Positions 25,150 to 33,598 of a stretch of 64,000 nt of DNA are shown here, piece after piece; position 1 is the first letter of the stretch, and each line of letters begins with the position of its first letter. This stretch comes from CAYYFX01 sp046330135 (lineage in GTDB: Bacteria; ARS69). The notes beneath the pieces were generated by a model that was not told the DNA's origin, searched no databases, and saw only the letters and a program-made list of their open reading frames with translations. Location of the stretch: assembly GCA_046330135.1 (NCBI GenBank), contig JAXLTI010000007.1, forward strand, positions 124,001-188,000. The letters are read 5' to 3'. Both the position numbers and the translations under genes were made by a program.

Positions 25150-26127
25150 ATGGACCCGGTCGCCGTCGGCGTGGTGGGTCTCGGCAGGATGGGCCTGCAC
25201 CACGTGCGCTGCGTGCAGCAGGCCGCGGGGATGACGCTCGCCGGCGCGTGCGACGTGGATCCCGCGCGCCGTGCCACGCTTCCAGAAGGCGTGCCTTTCA
25301 CCACGGACGCCGAGGAGCTTCTCGGCCGCTGCGACGCGCTGGTGCTCGCCGTGCCCACCGATCGCCATGCGGCGCTCGCCCGCGGCGCGCTCGCGCGGGG
25401 GAAGCACCTCCTCGTGGAGAAGCCGCTGGCGCGCAACGTGGCCGAGTGCGACGCGCTCGCGGCCGCGGCGCGCGCGTCCGGCGTCGTGGTGGGAGTGGGG
25501 CACGTGGAGCGGTGGAACGCGGCGTGGCGCGAGACGCGGCCGCGGATCAAGCATCCGCTGTTCGCGGAGGGCCATCGCCTCGCATCCTTCGACCCGCGCG
25601 GCACCGAGGTGGACGTGGTGCTCGACCTCATGATCCACGACCTCGACCTGGTCCTCGACGCGTTCGGCGCCGAGCCCGTGCGGGTGGAGGCGGTGGGCGT
25701 TCCCGTGCTCACCGATCGCGTGGACATCGCGAACGTGCGGCTCGAGTTCCCGGGCGGCGCGCTCTGCGGGCTGACGGCGAGCCGCGTGAGCCGCGAGCCG
25801 GTCCGCAAGCTCCGCCTCTTCCAGTCCGACGGGTACTTCTCGGTCGACTTCCGCACCCAGGAGGTCGAAGTCCTCTCGCGCGGCGCGGACGGTCGCGGGA
25901 TGTCGCGCGGGCGCATCTGTCCGGCGGAGGGCCACAACCCCCTCGTGAAGGAGCTCGAAGCGTTCGCCGCCGCGATCCGCGGCGAGCCGTCCGACCTCGT
26001 CTCGCCGGAGGCGGGAGCGCGCGCGGTGCGGCTGGCGGAGCGGATCGTCGCGTCGATGGACGAGCGGCGAGACACGTGGGCGGCGGCCTTCGGGACCTCA
26101 TGGGGCGGCGGACTGTCCTCCTCCTGA
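25150..26127 (+). CDS. Gfo/Idh/MocA-family oxidoreductase in the lipid A operon (GnnA-like)
   Basis: NAD(P)-dependent sugar dehydrogenase family, 325 aa. The N-terminal Rossmann fold has GVVGLGRMGLHHVRC, and the EKP motif is in LLVEKPLARNV. The C-terminal catalytic half includes VGHVERWNAAWR and DLMIHDLDLVL, whose His resembles the family's catalytic histidine. Its place between lpxA and lpxB, with a 28-nt overlap into lpxB, argues for a lipid A precursor substrate. GnnA, which oxidises UDP-GlcNAc C3 before amination to UDP-GlcNAc3N, belongs to this family. No GnnB-type aminotransferase is adjacent. The function is inferred from context only. Confidence 0.75.
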   Translation: MDPVAVGVVGLGRMGLHHVRCVQQAAGMTLAGACDVDPARRATLPEGVPFTTDAEELLGRCDALVLAVPTDRHAALARGALARGKHLLVEKPLARNVAECDALAAAARASGVVVGVGHVERWNAAWRETRPRIKHPLFAEGHRLASFDPRGTEVDVVLDLMIHDLDLVLDAFGAEPVRVEAVGVPVLTDRVDIANVRLEFPGGALCGLTASRVSREPVRKLRLFQSDGYFSVDFRTQEVEVLSRGADGRGMSRGRICPAEGHNPLVKELEAFAAAIRGEPSDLVSPEAGARAVRLAERIVASMDERRDTWAAAFGTSWGGGLSSS

Positions 26128-27239
26128 CGGGCGAGCCGTCGGGAGACGCGGCGGGGGCGCTCCTCGCGTCGGCGCTGCGGGCGCAGGAACCCACGGTGCG
26201 TCTCGTCGCCGTGGGCGGCCGGCGGCTCGAGGCGGCCGGCTGCGAGATCCTCGAGGACATCGCCGCGCTCTCCGCGATGGGCTTCGCCGAGGTGCTGCGC
26301 CTCGTGCCCCGGCTCCGGCGCCTCGAGGGCCGGTTGCGGAGGCTGCTCGCGGAGGATCCCCCGGACGTCGTCGTCCCGATCGACTATCCCGGCTTCAACC
26401 TGCGCATCGCCCGCGCCGCGCGCGCGCGCGGAATCCCCGTGGTGTACTACATCGGTCCCCAGGTGTGGGCGTGGGGCGCGGGCCGTCTGCCGGCGATCCG
26501 GCGCGCGGTGGACCGGATGCTCGTCGTGTTTCCGTTCGAGGCCGAGATCTACCGGCGGGCGGGAATCGCGGTGGAGTTCGTGGGCCATCCGCTGGTGGAC
26601 GCGCTCGCGGATGCGCCCTCGCGGGAGGCGGCACGCGCGGCGCTCGGCGTGGCCGAGGCCGGTCCCGTGCTCGGGCTCGTCCCGGGAAGCCGCCCGCAGG
26701 AAGTGGCGCGGATCTTCCCGGTCATGGCCGAGGCCGCGGCCGCCGTGCGACGCGGGCGAAGGGACCTCACGGTCATCGCGAGCCGCGCGGGCGACGTTCC
26801 CGCGGCGGAGTACGAGCGCGCGCTGGCGCGCGCGGGAGACTCCGTGACGCTCTCGTCTTCGCCGGTCACCACGATCGCCGCCGCGAGCGACGTCCTGCTC
26901 GTGACCTCGGGCACCGCCACGCTGGAGTCCGCTCTCGCGGGCACGCCGCTCGCCGTGCTGTACCGCACGTCGGCGATCACGTGGTTCGTCAGCAAACGGA
27001 TCGTCACGATCCCGCGCATCGCGCTCGTGAACATCGTCGCGGGGGAGGACCTCGCTCCGGAGTTCCTCCAGGACGCGGCGCGCCCCGAGGCCGTGGCGGC
27101 GTGGGCCGAGGCGGTCCTGGCGGACGACGCGGGCCGCGCTTCGCTCGGGGCGCGTCTCGCGGGCCTCCGCGCGAAGCTCGGCGAGCCGGGGGCCTCGGCG
27201 CGCGCGGCGGCAGCCGTCCTGCGGGAGGTGCGAGCGTGA
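26100..27239 (+). CDS. lpxB: Lipid A disaccharide synthase
   Basis: GT19 glycosyltransferase joining UDP-diacyl-GlcN and lipid X into the lipid A disaccharide, 379 aa. Seen motifs: TGEPSGDAAGALLASAL at the N-terminus, SAMGFAEVLRLVPRL, IDYPGFNLRIA, YYIGPQVWAWG, FVGHPLVD, PGSRPQEVARIFPVM and TSGTATLESALAGTPLAVLYR, all in family order. ATG 26100 lies inside the preceding Gfo/Idh gene (28-nt overlap) with a weak ribosome binding site, so translation is probably coupled. Ends with a 4-nt overlap onto the DUF374 gene. Confidence 0.96.
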   Translation: MGRRTVLLLTGEPSGDAAGALLASALRAQEPTVRLVAVGGRRLEAAGCEILEDIAALSAMGFAEVLRLVPRLRRLEGRLRRLLAEDPPDVVVPIDYPGFNLRIARAARARGIPVVYYIGPQVWAWGAGRLPAIRRAVDRMLVVFPFEAEIYRRAGIAVEFVGHPLVDALADAPSREAARAALGVAEAGPVLGLVPGSRPQEVARIFPVMAEAAAAVRRGRRDLTVIASRAGDVPAAEYERALARAGDSVTLSSSPVTTIAAASDVLLVTSGTATLESALAGTPLAVLYRTSAITWFVSKRIVTIPRIALVNIVAGEDLAPEFLQDAARPEAVAAWAEAVLADDAGRASLGARLAGLRAKLGEPGASARAAAAVLREVRA

Positions 27240-27934
27240 GGCTCTCCTCCCGGGTCGGCTCGCTCCTCGGGGACGCCGGGATCGCCCTGGGGCCGTGGCT
27301 CGTGCTCGCCCTGGGATCGACGTGGCGCCTCCGCTGGGTGGGCGGCCCTCCGGTTCCCGTGGCGCGGCGCGGCGGCGGTCCGGTCATGTACGCGCACACG
27401 CACGGCGTGCTGCTGGCGCTCTCGTACACGCACCGCCGCTGCGGCATCCAGGTGATGGTGAGCGAGAGCCGCGACGGCGAGATCATCACGCGGATCATCG
27501 AGCGCCTCGGCTTCGGCACGGTCCGCGGCTCCACCACGCGCGGCGGCGAGCGCGCGCTCGTGCGGCTCGCGGCGCTGGGGCGCGAGGGCCGCGACCTCGG
27601 CATCACGCCCGACGGCCCGAAGGGCCCGCGGGGATCGGCGCAGCCGGGCGCGATCCTCATCGCGGCGCGGGCGGGCATCCCCATCGTCCCCCTCGGTGTG
27701 GCGGCGTCGCGGGCGTGGCGGGCGCGGTCGTGGGATCGCTTCCTCGTTCCGAAGCCGTTCGCCGAAGTCTGGGTCGTGTCGGGGCCGCCGCTGCGCTTCA
27801 CGCGCGAAGACCTCGGCGCGATCGACGTGGCGTGCGCGACGCTCGCGCGGGCGCTCGCGGACGTGGAGGCGGAGGCGGAGGAGCGCGCGGCGCGCCGGAA
27901 GGGCGCGGAGCCCGCGCCGAAGGGCGCGTCGTGA
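27236..27934 (+). CDS. DUF374 lysophospholipid acyltransferase-family protein
   Basis: Predicted membrane-associated acyltransferase, 232 aa. The family pattern is clear: AHTHGVLLAL (catalytic His region), VSESRDGEIITRIIERLGF, RGSTTRGGERAL, ITPDGPKGPRG and ARAGIPIVPLGV. One N-terminal hydrophobic stretch (about 10-28) may anchor it. It sits between lpxB and waaA with 4-nt overlaps on both sides, and no LpxL/LpxM-type gene is in the window, so a secondary lipid A acyltransferase role is attractive. The substrate is not readable from sequence, and a phospholipid role is possible. Confidence 0.85.
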   Translation: MRLSSRVGSLLGDAGIALGPWLVLALGSTWRLRWVGGPPVPVARRGGGPVMYAHTHGVLLALSYTHRRCGIQVMVSESRDGEIITRIIERLGFGTVRGSTTRGGERALVRLAALGREGRDLGITPDGPKGPRGSAQPGAILIAARAGIPIVPLGVAASRAWRARSWDRFLVPKPFAEVWVVSGPPLRFTREDLGAIDVACATLARALADVEAEAEERAARRKGAEPAPKGAS

Positions 27935-29160
27935 GCTGGCTCTCGCTGTGGCGCGCGGTCGGTGGGGCGGCGTGCGCGTCCGGCCTGCCGCGCGCGTTGA
28001 TGCCCGGCCGCGACGTGGAGCGGAGCGAGCGTCTCGGCGAGGCTCCCGCGACGGGGGGCGAGGCGCCCCTCTGGGTGCACGCGGCCTCCGTGGGCGAGAC
28101 GATCGCGGCCGCGTCGCTCGTGCGCGCGGTGCGGCAGCTCGCGCCGCGACCGGTCGCGCTGTCCACGACCACCGCCACCGGGCGCGAGCGGGCGCATGGG
28201 CTGCACCCGGACTTCGGTCCCTTCCACGCGCCCCTCGACGCGCCGGGCCCGGTGACGCGCGCGATCGAGCGGCTCCGCCCCGCGGGCTACGTGGCGCTGG
28301 AGACGGAGCTGTGGCCGGTGCTGCTCGACGAGCTCGCGCGGCGCAACGTGCCCTGGGGGATCGCGAGCGGGCGCCTCTCGCCGCGGTCGTTCGCTCGCAT
28401 GCGCTGGATCGCCGGCCTGTATCGCCACGTGCTGCGCACGGCGACGGCGATCGCGCCGCGGACGGAGGACGACGCCGCGCGCTTTCTCGCGCTCGGCGCG
28501 CCCCCCGACGCCGTGCGCGTGACCGGCGACCTCAAGGAGGATCGCGAGGCGCAGGCGTGGGAGGCGCCGCCCTCCGGGGGGCCGCGGTGGATCGCGGCGT
28601 GCACCCGCCCCGGCGAGGAGCCGATCGTCCTCGAAGCGCTCGCGCTTCTCGCCGCCGAGCGAGCCGGCGGAGAGCTGGCGCTCGCGCCGCGGCATCCGGA
28701 ACGATTCGCGGAGGTGGAAGCGCTGTGCCGGCGCACGCCCTTCGCCGTGCGCTCGTGGCGCGAGCGCGCCGCCGCGGCGCCGCCCGGCTGGTCGATCCTC
28801 CTCGTGGACGAGATGGGCGTGCTGGACGAGGCGTATCGTCGCGCGAGCTGCGCGTTCGTGGGCGGCTCGCTCGTGGCGCTGGGCGGTCACAGCCCGTGGG
28901 AGGCCGCGGCCGCCGGACGTCCCGTGATCACGGGCCCTCACGTGGCCACGTGCGGGGACGCCGTGATGGCGCTCCGCGTGGCCGGCGCAGCCGGCGAAGT
29001 GCGCTCCGCCGCGGAGCTCGCAGCCGCCGTGACGACGTATCTCGCGGATCCCTCGGCCGTGGAGCGCGCCGGTCGCGCGGCGCAAGAGACGTTGCGAGCG
29101 CGCAGCGGCGCGGGGCGCGCAACCGTCGCCTTCTTCCTCGAGCGTGGGCTGCTGCGATGA
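27931..29160 (+). CDS. waaA: Kdo transferase (3-deoxy-D-manno-octulosonic-acid transferase)
   Basis: GT30 enzyme adding one or more Kdo residues to lipid IVA at the inner membrane, 409 aa. N-terminal region is hydrophobic. The signature VHAASVGETIAAASLV includes the catalytic Glu. Further motifs: STTTATGRERA, ETELWPVLLDELAR, SGRLSPRSFARMRW, APRHPERFAEVE, FVGGSLVALGGHSPWEAAA and TGPHVATC. GTG start overlaps the DUF374 gene, and the stop overlaps lpxK (ATGA). Mono- versus bifunctional Kdo transfer cannot be told from the sequence. Confidence 0.95.
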   Translation: MSWLSLWRAVGGAACASGLPRALMPGRDVERSERLGEAPATGGEAPLWVHAASVGETIAAASLVRAVRQLAPRPVALSTTTATGRERAHGLHPDFGPFHAPLDAPGPVTRAIERLRPAGYVALETELWPVLLDELARRNVPWGIASGRLSPRSFARMRWIAGLYRHVLRTATAIAPRTEDDAARFLALGAPPDAVRVTGDLKEDREAQAWEAPPSGGPRWIAACTRPGEEPIVLEALALLAAERAGGELALAPRHPERFAEVEALCRRTPFAVRSWRERAAAAPPGWSILLVDEMGVLDEAYRRASCAFVGGSLVALGGHSPWEAAAAGRPVITGPHVATCGDAVMALRVAGAAGEVRSAAELAAAVTTYLADPSAVERAGRAAQETLRARSGAGRATVAFFLERGLLR

Positions 29161-30188
29161 GCTTCCCCGTCCACGATGCGCGCGGCGTGCGGCGGCTTCC
29201 GGGGGACGCCGCGCCGGGGCTGTCGCGATCGGTGACATCGTGGCTCTACGGACTCGGCGTCCGCGCAGCGGCGTTGCCGTGGGAGCTGTCGCTCCGGACG
29301 CCGCAGCGCGCGGAGCGCCCGGTCGTGTCCGTCGGCGCGCTGACCGCCGGCGGCGCCGGCAAGACGCCGGTGGTGCGCTGGCTCGCGGCGCGCCTCGCGG
29401 AGCGCGGCCTCCTGCCGGCGATCCTCTCGCGCGGATACCGAAGCGACGGCGGGGAGGCCCCGCGGATCGTGGATTCGGCGGCGCCGGACGGACGACGCGA
29501 CGGCGACGAGCCCGCGCTGCTCGCCCGCGTCCTCCCGGACGTGCCCGTCGTCGTGTGCCCGGATCGCTCGCGCGGCGCCGCCGTGGCGACGTCGCGCGGC
29601 GCGAACGTGCTGCTGCTGGACGACGGCTTCCAGCATCGGCGCCTTCATCGGGACTTCGACCTCGTCCTGTGGGATCGACGCTCCGAGGCGGCGCACGGCA
29701 AGCTGCTTCCCGCGGGCCCGCTGCGCGAGCCGCCGTCCGCGCTGCGGCGAGCGGATGCGGTGCTGCTCGTGGACCGCGGCGACGGCCCCCCCGAGCGCCC
29801 GAGCGACGTGTCGCGCGCCTGGGTGGCGCGGCTCGTCACGGGAGCGCGGGCCTCCGTGCAGGCGGGCACGACCGTGCACGCGCTTTCGGGGATCGCGGAC
29901 CCGGAGGGCTTCGAGCGTTCCCTCTCCCGGCTCGGGCTCCACGTCACGGGCGCGACGCGCTTTCCGGATCACCACGCGTTCACGACGGACGAAGTCCGCG
30001 CCGCGGCCGCTCGCGCGTCCGCCGAGGGAGCCGATCTCGTGGGGGTCACCGCGAAAGACTGGATGCGCTGGCCCCGCGAGAGATCCGGCCTGCCGGTTCC
30101 CTGCGTCTTCGATCTGGACGTGGAGGTGGAGGACGGGGAACTTCTCCTGGAGACGATCGTAAGCGTGATAGCGGGGGAGGAGCGATGA
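29157..30188 (+). CDS. lpxK: Tetraacyldisaccharide 4'-kinase
   Basis: Phosphorylates the 4' position of the lipid A disaccharide at the membrane, 343 aa. The N-terminal membrane-associated helix is followed by the P-loop VGALTAGGAGKTPVV (about 63-77). LSRGYRSDGGEAP, GDEPALLA, DDGFQHRRLHRDFDLVLWD and LPAGPLREP are all family hallmarks. The C-terminal part with FPDHHAFTTDEV and GVTAKDWMRWP is complete. ATG start within an ATGA overlap after waaA, and the same type of overlap into nadB. Confidence 0.95.
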   Translation: MSFPVHDARGVRRLPGDAAPGLSRSVTSWLYGLGVRAAALPWELSLRTPQRAERPVVSVGALTAGGAGKTPVVRWLAARLAERGLLPAILSRGYRSDGGEAPRIVDSAAPDGRRDGDEPALLARVLPDVPVVVCPDRSRGAAVATSRGANVLLLDDGFQHRRLHRDFDLVLWDRRSEAAHGKLLPAGPLREPPSALRRADAVLLVDRGDGPPERPSDVSRAWVARLVTGARASVQAGTTVHALSGIADPEGFERSLSRLGLHVTGATRFPDHHAFTTDEVRAAAARASAEGADLVGVTAKDWMRWPRERSGLPVPCVFDLDVEVEDGELLLETIVSVIAGEER

Positions 30189-31816
30189 CCACGAAGGTCG
30201 AGCCGGACCTCGAGTGCGTGACCCTCGTTATCGGAAGCGGGATCGCCGGGCTGACGTACGCGCTGAAGGCGGCGCGCTGGGGCAGCGTCGTCATCCTCAC
30301 GAAGAAGAATCGCGCGGACTCGAGCACGAACTTCGCGCAGGGCGGAGTGGCCTCGGTCATGGGGCCGGATGACGACTACGACCTCCACGTGCGGGACACG
30401 CTGGCCGCCGGCGCGGGGCTGTGCCGGCCGGAGGCGGTCGAGATCATGGTGCGTGAGGGGCCGCGCCTCGTGCGGGAGCTGATCGACTTCGGCGCGAGCT
30501 TCTCGTGGCGCGAGCCGGGCTGGCTGGACCTGGCCCGCGAGGGCGGCCACAGCCGCCGGCGCATCGTGCACGCGGCCGATCTCACGGGGCGCGAGATCGA
30601 GCGGACGCTGCTCGAAGCCGTCGAGCGGGACTCGCGCATCCGCATCCTGGAGAACCATCTCACGCTCGATCTCTGGGTGGGCGAAGGTCCCTCGGGCGGG
30701 CGGCGTTGCTTCGGGGCCACCTGGCTCGATCGTCAGAGCGGGCGCGTCGGAGCGGCGCGCGCGCGCTCCACGCTGCTCGCGACCGGCGGATGCGGAAAGG
30801 TCTACCTGTACACGACGAACCCGGACATCGCCACGGCGGACGGCGTGGCCATGGCGGCGCGCGCCGGCTGCTCCATCGTCAATCTCGAGTTCGTGCAGTT
30901 CCATCCCACGTGCCTCTATCACCCGGCTGCCAAGTCCTTCCTGATCTCGGAGGCCGTGCGCGGCGAGGGCGCGATCCTGCGCAACCTGGCGGGCGAGGAC
31001 TTCCTGAGCGGCCGGCACGAGCTGGGCTCCCTCGCCACCCGCGACGTGGTGGCGCGGGAGATCGACCGCGAAATGAAGGCCCGCGGCGACAAGTACGTGC
31101 TGCTGGACGTGTCCTCGATCGGGCCGTCGCGCTTCCCCGAGCGCTTCCCGACGATCTCGGAGCGCCTGAAGGAGTTCGGGCTGCGGCCCGGCCTGGATCC
31201 GATCCCCGTCGTGCCGGCCGCGCACTACATGTGCGGCGGCGTCGCGGTGGATGTGGACGGCGCCACGGAAATCGAGGGTCTGTCGGCGGCGGGAGAGGTG
31301 GCCTGCACCGGCGTGCACGGCGCGAACCGGCTCGCGTCGAACTCGCTGCTCGAAGCCCTCGTGACCGCGGACCGGGTGGCGAGACGGCCGCCGCCCGAGC
31401 TCCAGGGTTCGGCCCCGCCGCTGCCGCCCGGGCCGGGCGACGCGGCGCCGCGCCCGGACGTCGGCGTGATCCTGGACCACGAGTGGGACGGGGTGCGCCG
31501 GCTGATGTGGGACTACGTCGGGTTGGTGCGCACGCGGGATCGACTGGACCGAGCGATCGAGCGGCTGGAGGAGGCCCGGGCCTGGGCGGAGGACCTGTAC
31601 GGGCGGAGCCGGCCGTCCGGGGACTGCGCGGAGCTTCGCAATATCGCCTTGGCGGGTTATCTTCTCGCCCGCTCCGCGCGGCACCGGAGCGAAAGTCGGG
31701 GGCTGCACTTCCTCATCGACAACCCCCACTCGGACCCGGTCGCTCGAGAGACCTGGGTCCTGCCGGATGATGGGGATTTTCGCCTGGAATCGCGTTCGAT
31801 CGGGGGTTCTGCTTGA
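30185..31816 (+). CDS. nadB: L-aspartate oxidase
   Basis: FAD enzyme converting L-aspartate to iminoaspartate, the first step of de novo NAD synthesis, 543 aa. FAD-binding GSGIAGLTYALKAA at the N-terminus. The capping and substrate segments include TNFAQGGVASVMG, RRRIVHAADLTGREIERTLL, LLATGGCGKVYLYTTNP, FVQFHPTCLYHP, and HYMCGGVAVDVDG with GVHGANRLASNSLLEALV. The succinate dehydrogenase flavoprotein is related, but the length and NFAQGG region favour NadB. It overlaps lpxK by 4 nt although unrelated in function. nadA/nadC are not in the window. Confidence 0.94.
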   Translation: MTTKVEPDLECVTLVIGSGIAGLTYALKAARWGSVVILTKKNRADSSTNFAQGGVASVMGPDDDYDLHVRDTLAAGAGLCRPEAVEIMVREGPRLVRELIDFGASFSWREPGWLDLAREGGHSRRRIVHAADLTGREIERTLLEAVERDSRIRILENHLTLDLWVGEGPSGGRRCFGATWLDRQSGRVGAARARSTLLATGGCGKVYLYTTNPDIATADGVAMAARAGCSIVNLEFVQFHPTCLYHPAAKSFLISEAVRGEGAILRNLAGEDFLSGRHELGSLATRDVVAREIDREMKARGDKYVLLDVSSIGPSRFPERFPTISERLKEFGLRPGLDPIPVVPAAHYMCGGVAVDVDGATEIEGLSAAGEVACTGVHGANRLASNSLLEALVTADRVARRPPPELQGSAPPLPPGPGDAAPRPDVGVILDHEWDGVRRLMWDYVGLVRTRDRLDRAIERLEEARAWAEDLYGRSRPSGDCAELRNIALAGYLLARSARHRSESRGLHFLIDNPHSDPVARETWVLPDDGDFRLESRSIGGSA

Positions 31817-31841
31817 TTCGTTTCAGTCCGGGCCCGATAAA
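31813..31841 (+). promoter_or_regulatory. Promoter upstream of the Minf_1886-family gene
   Basis: TTGATT (31813-31818), 17-nt spacer, GATAAA (31836-31841), each 4 of 6 to consensus and overlapping the nadB stop. The expected start near 31848 gives a ~51-nt leader with GGGAGG before ATG 31899. It would start the LPS-core transcript independently of the lipid A operon. Confidence 0.5.
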
Positions 31842-31898
31842 AGGCAGGGGCCGGGATCCGCGGTCGGGCGGGGAATCGGTCCGGGAGGACCTTTCGAG

Positions 31899-32348
31899 AT
31901 GATCCCGCTCGATCCCGACGACGTGCGCCTGCTCGCGATCGCCGAGCGTCCGCCGCGCTACGCGCTCGGCGCGTACGAGTTCACGCGCGACGCCGTCGGG
32001 TACGCCAGCCACGTCGTGTTCGCCACGGGCACTCACGTGACCGGCCCGGAGCTGTGCGAGGCCATTCGCCGTCTCGCGAACGAGCGCTTCGGCGCGCTCG
32101 CCGGCGACGTGCTGGCCTCGTGGGGCATCCGTCGAACCGAGGACTTCGGAGACATCGTCTTCCGCATGATCGAGGGCGGGTTCTTGTCGAAGACCGAAGA
32201 CGACCGGCCGGAGGACTTCCGAGACGTGTACTCGATCCCCGCGACGTTCACGCGCACCGCCTACTGGCAAGAGCGCTTCGGCGACGCGGACGGCGAAGCG
32301 CCGCCGCATCACGGAAGCGAACCTCGATCGGAGGCCAGCCGACCGTGA
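31899..32348 (+). CDS. Minf_1886-family conserved hypothetical protein
   Basis: 149-aa protein of a widespread, uncharacterised bacterial family named from Methylacidiphilum Minf_1886. Seen features: RYALGAYEFTRDAVGYASH, HVTGPELCEAIRRLANERFG, VLASWGIRRTEDFGDIVFRMIEGGFLSKTEDD and a short acidic stretch, all strongly resembling the family core. No signal peptide, membrane helix or catalytic motif is visible. ATG 31899 was chosen because GGGAGG precedes it and homology starts just after. An in-frame ATG at 31767 would overlap nadB. The stop overlaps the following GT9 gene by 4 nt. Function unknown. Confidence 0.82.
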   Translation: MIPLDPDDVRLLAIAERPPRYALGAYEFTRDAVGYASHVVFATGTHVTGPELCEAIRRLANERFGALAGDVLASWGIRRTEDFGDIVFRMIEGGFLSKTEDDRPEDFRDVYSIPATFTRTAYWQERFGDADGEAPPHHGSEPRSEASRP

Positions 32349-33544
32349 AGGGCGTCTCCGCCGCCTCGGGAGGTCGCTGGGAGCGAACGCTGCGCGCGCT
32401 CGATCCGCTCGCGCTGCACGTGGCGCAAGGTCTCCTCGGACGGCGAGCCCCCGGCGGCGCGCTCTCCTTCGGCGAGTCCCTCGAGGGCACGCGGGACATC
32501 CTCCTCGTCGGCGCGCATGACCTCGTGGATCTGCTCGCCGTCGTGCCCGCGGCGCGCGCGTTACGACGTCGATTCCGGCTCGCCCGCGTTCACGTCGTCG
32601 CGTCGCCGCGCTGTGCGGAGATCCTCGCGGCGCGCTCGGAGATCTCGGGCGTCGTGCCGTGGCCCGAGGCTCCGCTCGTCTCCCGCGAGTTCCTGCACAC
32701 GGTCCAAGAGGTCCGCCGTCACGCCGGAGATCTCGCCATCGCCACGGACGCGGGGCACGATCGACGCGCGCGCGTGCTGACCGGGCTCTCCGGCGCGAAG
32801 CTCCGCGTGGGCGTGCATCCGGACGATCGCGATCCCACGCTGAACCTCGTGGTGGCCATGCCCACGGCGGCCGGCTACCGTCCCGCGCAGAGCCTCGAGT
32901 TCCTCTCGTTCCTGGGGCTGCCGCGGGAGGACCTGAAGCCGGGTTGGGAGATCCCCGACGTGGACCGGCAGTACGCAGCTCGGCTCCTGGAGCTGCGCCG
33001 CCACGGCCGGGAGGGGTGGCTGCTCGGCGTGGACCCGGGGCCCGGGCTCGGCGGCGTCCGTCCCACCCCCGAGAAGCTGGCCTGGCTCGTGGACCGCCTG
33101 GCGGCGCGGGGCGCCGTTCCGGTCGTCCTGAGCGGCGACCTCTCCGATCCGGCCGTGGAAGAGTTCAAGAAGCACTTGAAGGTTCCGTGTCTTCAGGCGG
33201 CCCTACGAGGACTTCGCGACGTCTTCTCCGTGGCCTGCTGCTGCGACCTCTTCCTCTCGGGGAACACGCAGCTCTTCCATTTCGCGGTCGCGCTCCGGGT
33301 GCCCACCCTGGGCTTGATCTCGGCCGGCGAAGACGAGCGCTGGGTGCCGCCCGAGTCTTCGACCCGTCGGATCCTGCGCTGGCGGCCGGGCGAGCGCGTC
33401 GTCGAGGCGGACTTCCAGCGGACGGCCGACTCCGTGCGTCGCGCCGCCGGGGAGCCGCGGCGGCCCGTCAGCCCCGATCCCGAGCGTCCCGGAGCCCCCC
33501 TCGCGGGTCGCGCCGAGCGAAGGGCCCCGCGCACCCAAGGCTGA
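32345..33544 (+). CDS. GT9-like (heptosyltransferase fold) protein
   Basis: 399-aa glycosyltransferase of the heptosyltransferase (GT9) fold. The N-terminal half resembles the family (DILLVGAHDLVDLLAVVPAARALRRRF) but lacks the usual GD pair. The C-terminal donor site is divergent: LFLSGNTQLFHFAVALRVPTLGLI replaces the usual ND(T/S)G..H.A pattern. The basic, Pro-rich tail (about 360-399) is low complexity. GTG start overlaps the preceding gene by 4 nt. Given the weak motifs it could act on an unusual sugar or be regulatory. The family call is moderately sure, the substrate unknown. Confidence 0.7.
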   Translation: MKGVSAASGGRWERTLRALDPLALHVAQGLLGRRAPGGALSFGESLEGTRDILLVGAHDLVDLLAVVPAARALRRRFRLARVHVVASPRCAEILAARSEISGVVPWPEAPLVSREFLHTVQEVRRHAGDLAIATDAGHDRRARVLTGLSGAKLRVGVHPDDRDPTLNLVVAMPTAAGYRPAQSLEFLSFLGLPREDLKPGWEIPDVDRQYAARLLELRRHGREGWLLGVDPGPGLGGVRPTPEKLAWLVDRLAARGAVPVVLSGDLSDPAVEEFKKHLKVPCLQAALRGLRDVFSVACCCDLFLSGNTQLFHFAVALRVPTLGLISAGEDERWVPPESSTRRILRWRPGERVVEADFQRTADSVRRAAGEPRRPVSPDPERPGAPLAGRAERRAPRTQG

Positions 33545-33584
33545 AACCGCGCCCGGTCGGCTTTCCCCGTCGCCGCCTTTCCGG

Positions 33585-33590
33585 TACCCT
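33585..33590 (+). promoter_or_regulatory. Leaderless-type -10 box before msbA
   Basis: TACCCT (33585-33590) ends 8 nt before the msbA ATG, and no purine-rich ribosome binding site lies between. This TAnnnT-to-ATG spacing is what leaderless genes show in several high-GC phyla. No clear -35 box. Candidate only. Confidence 0.35.
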
Positions 33591-33598
33591 CCGCCACC

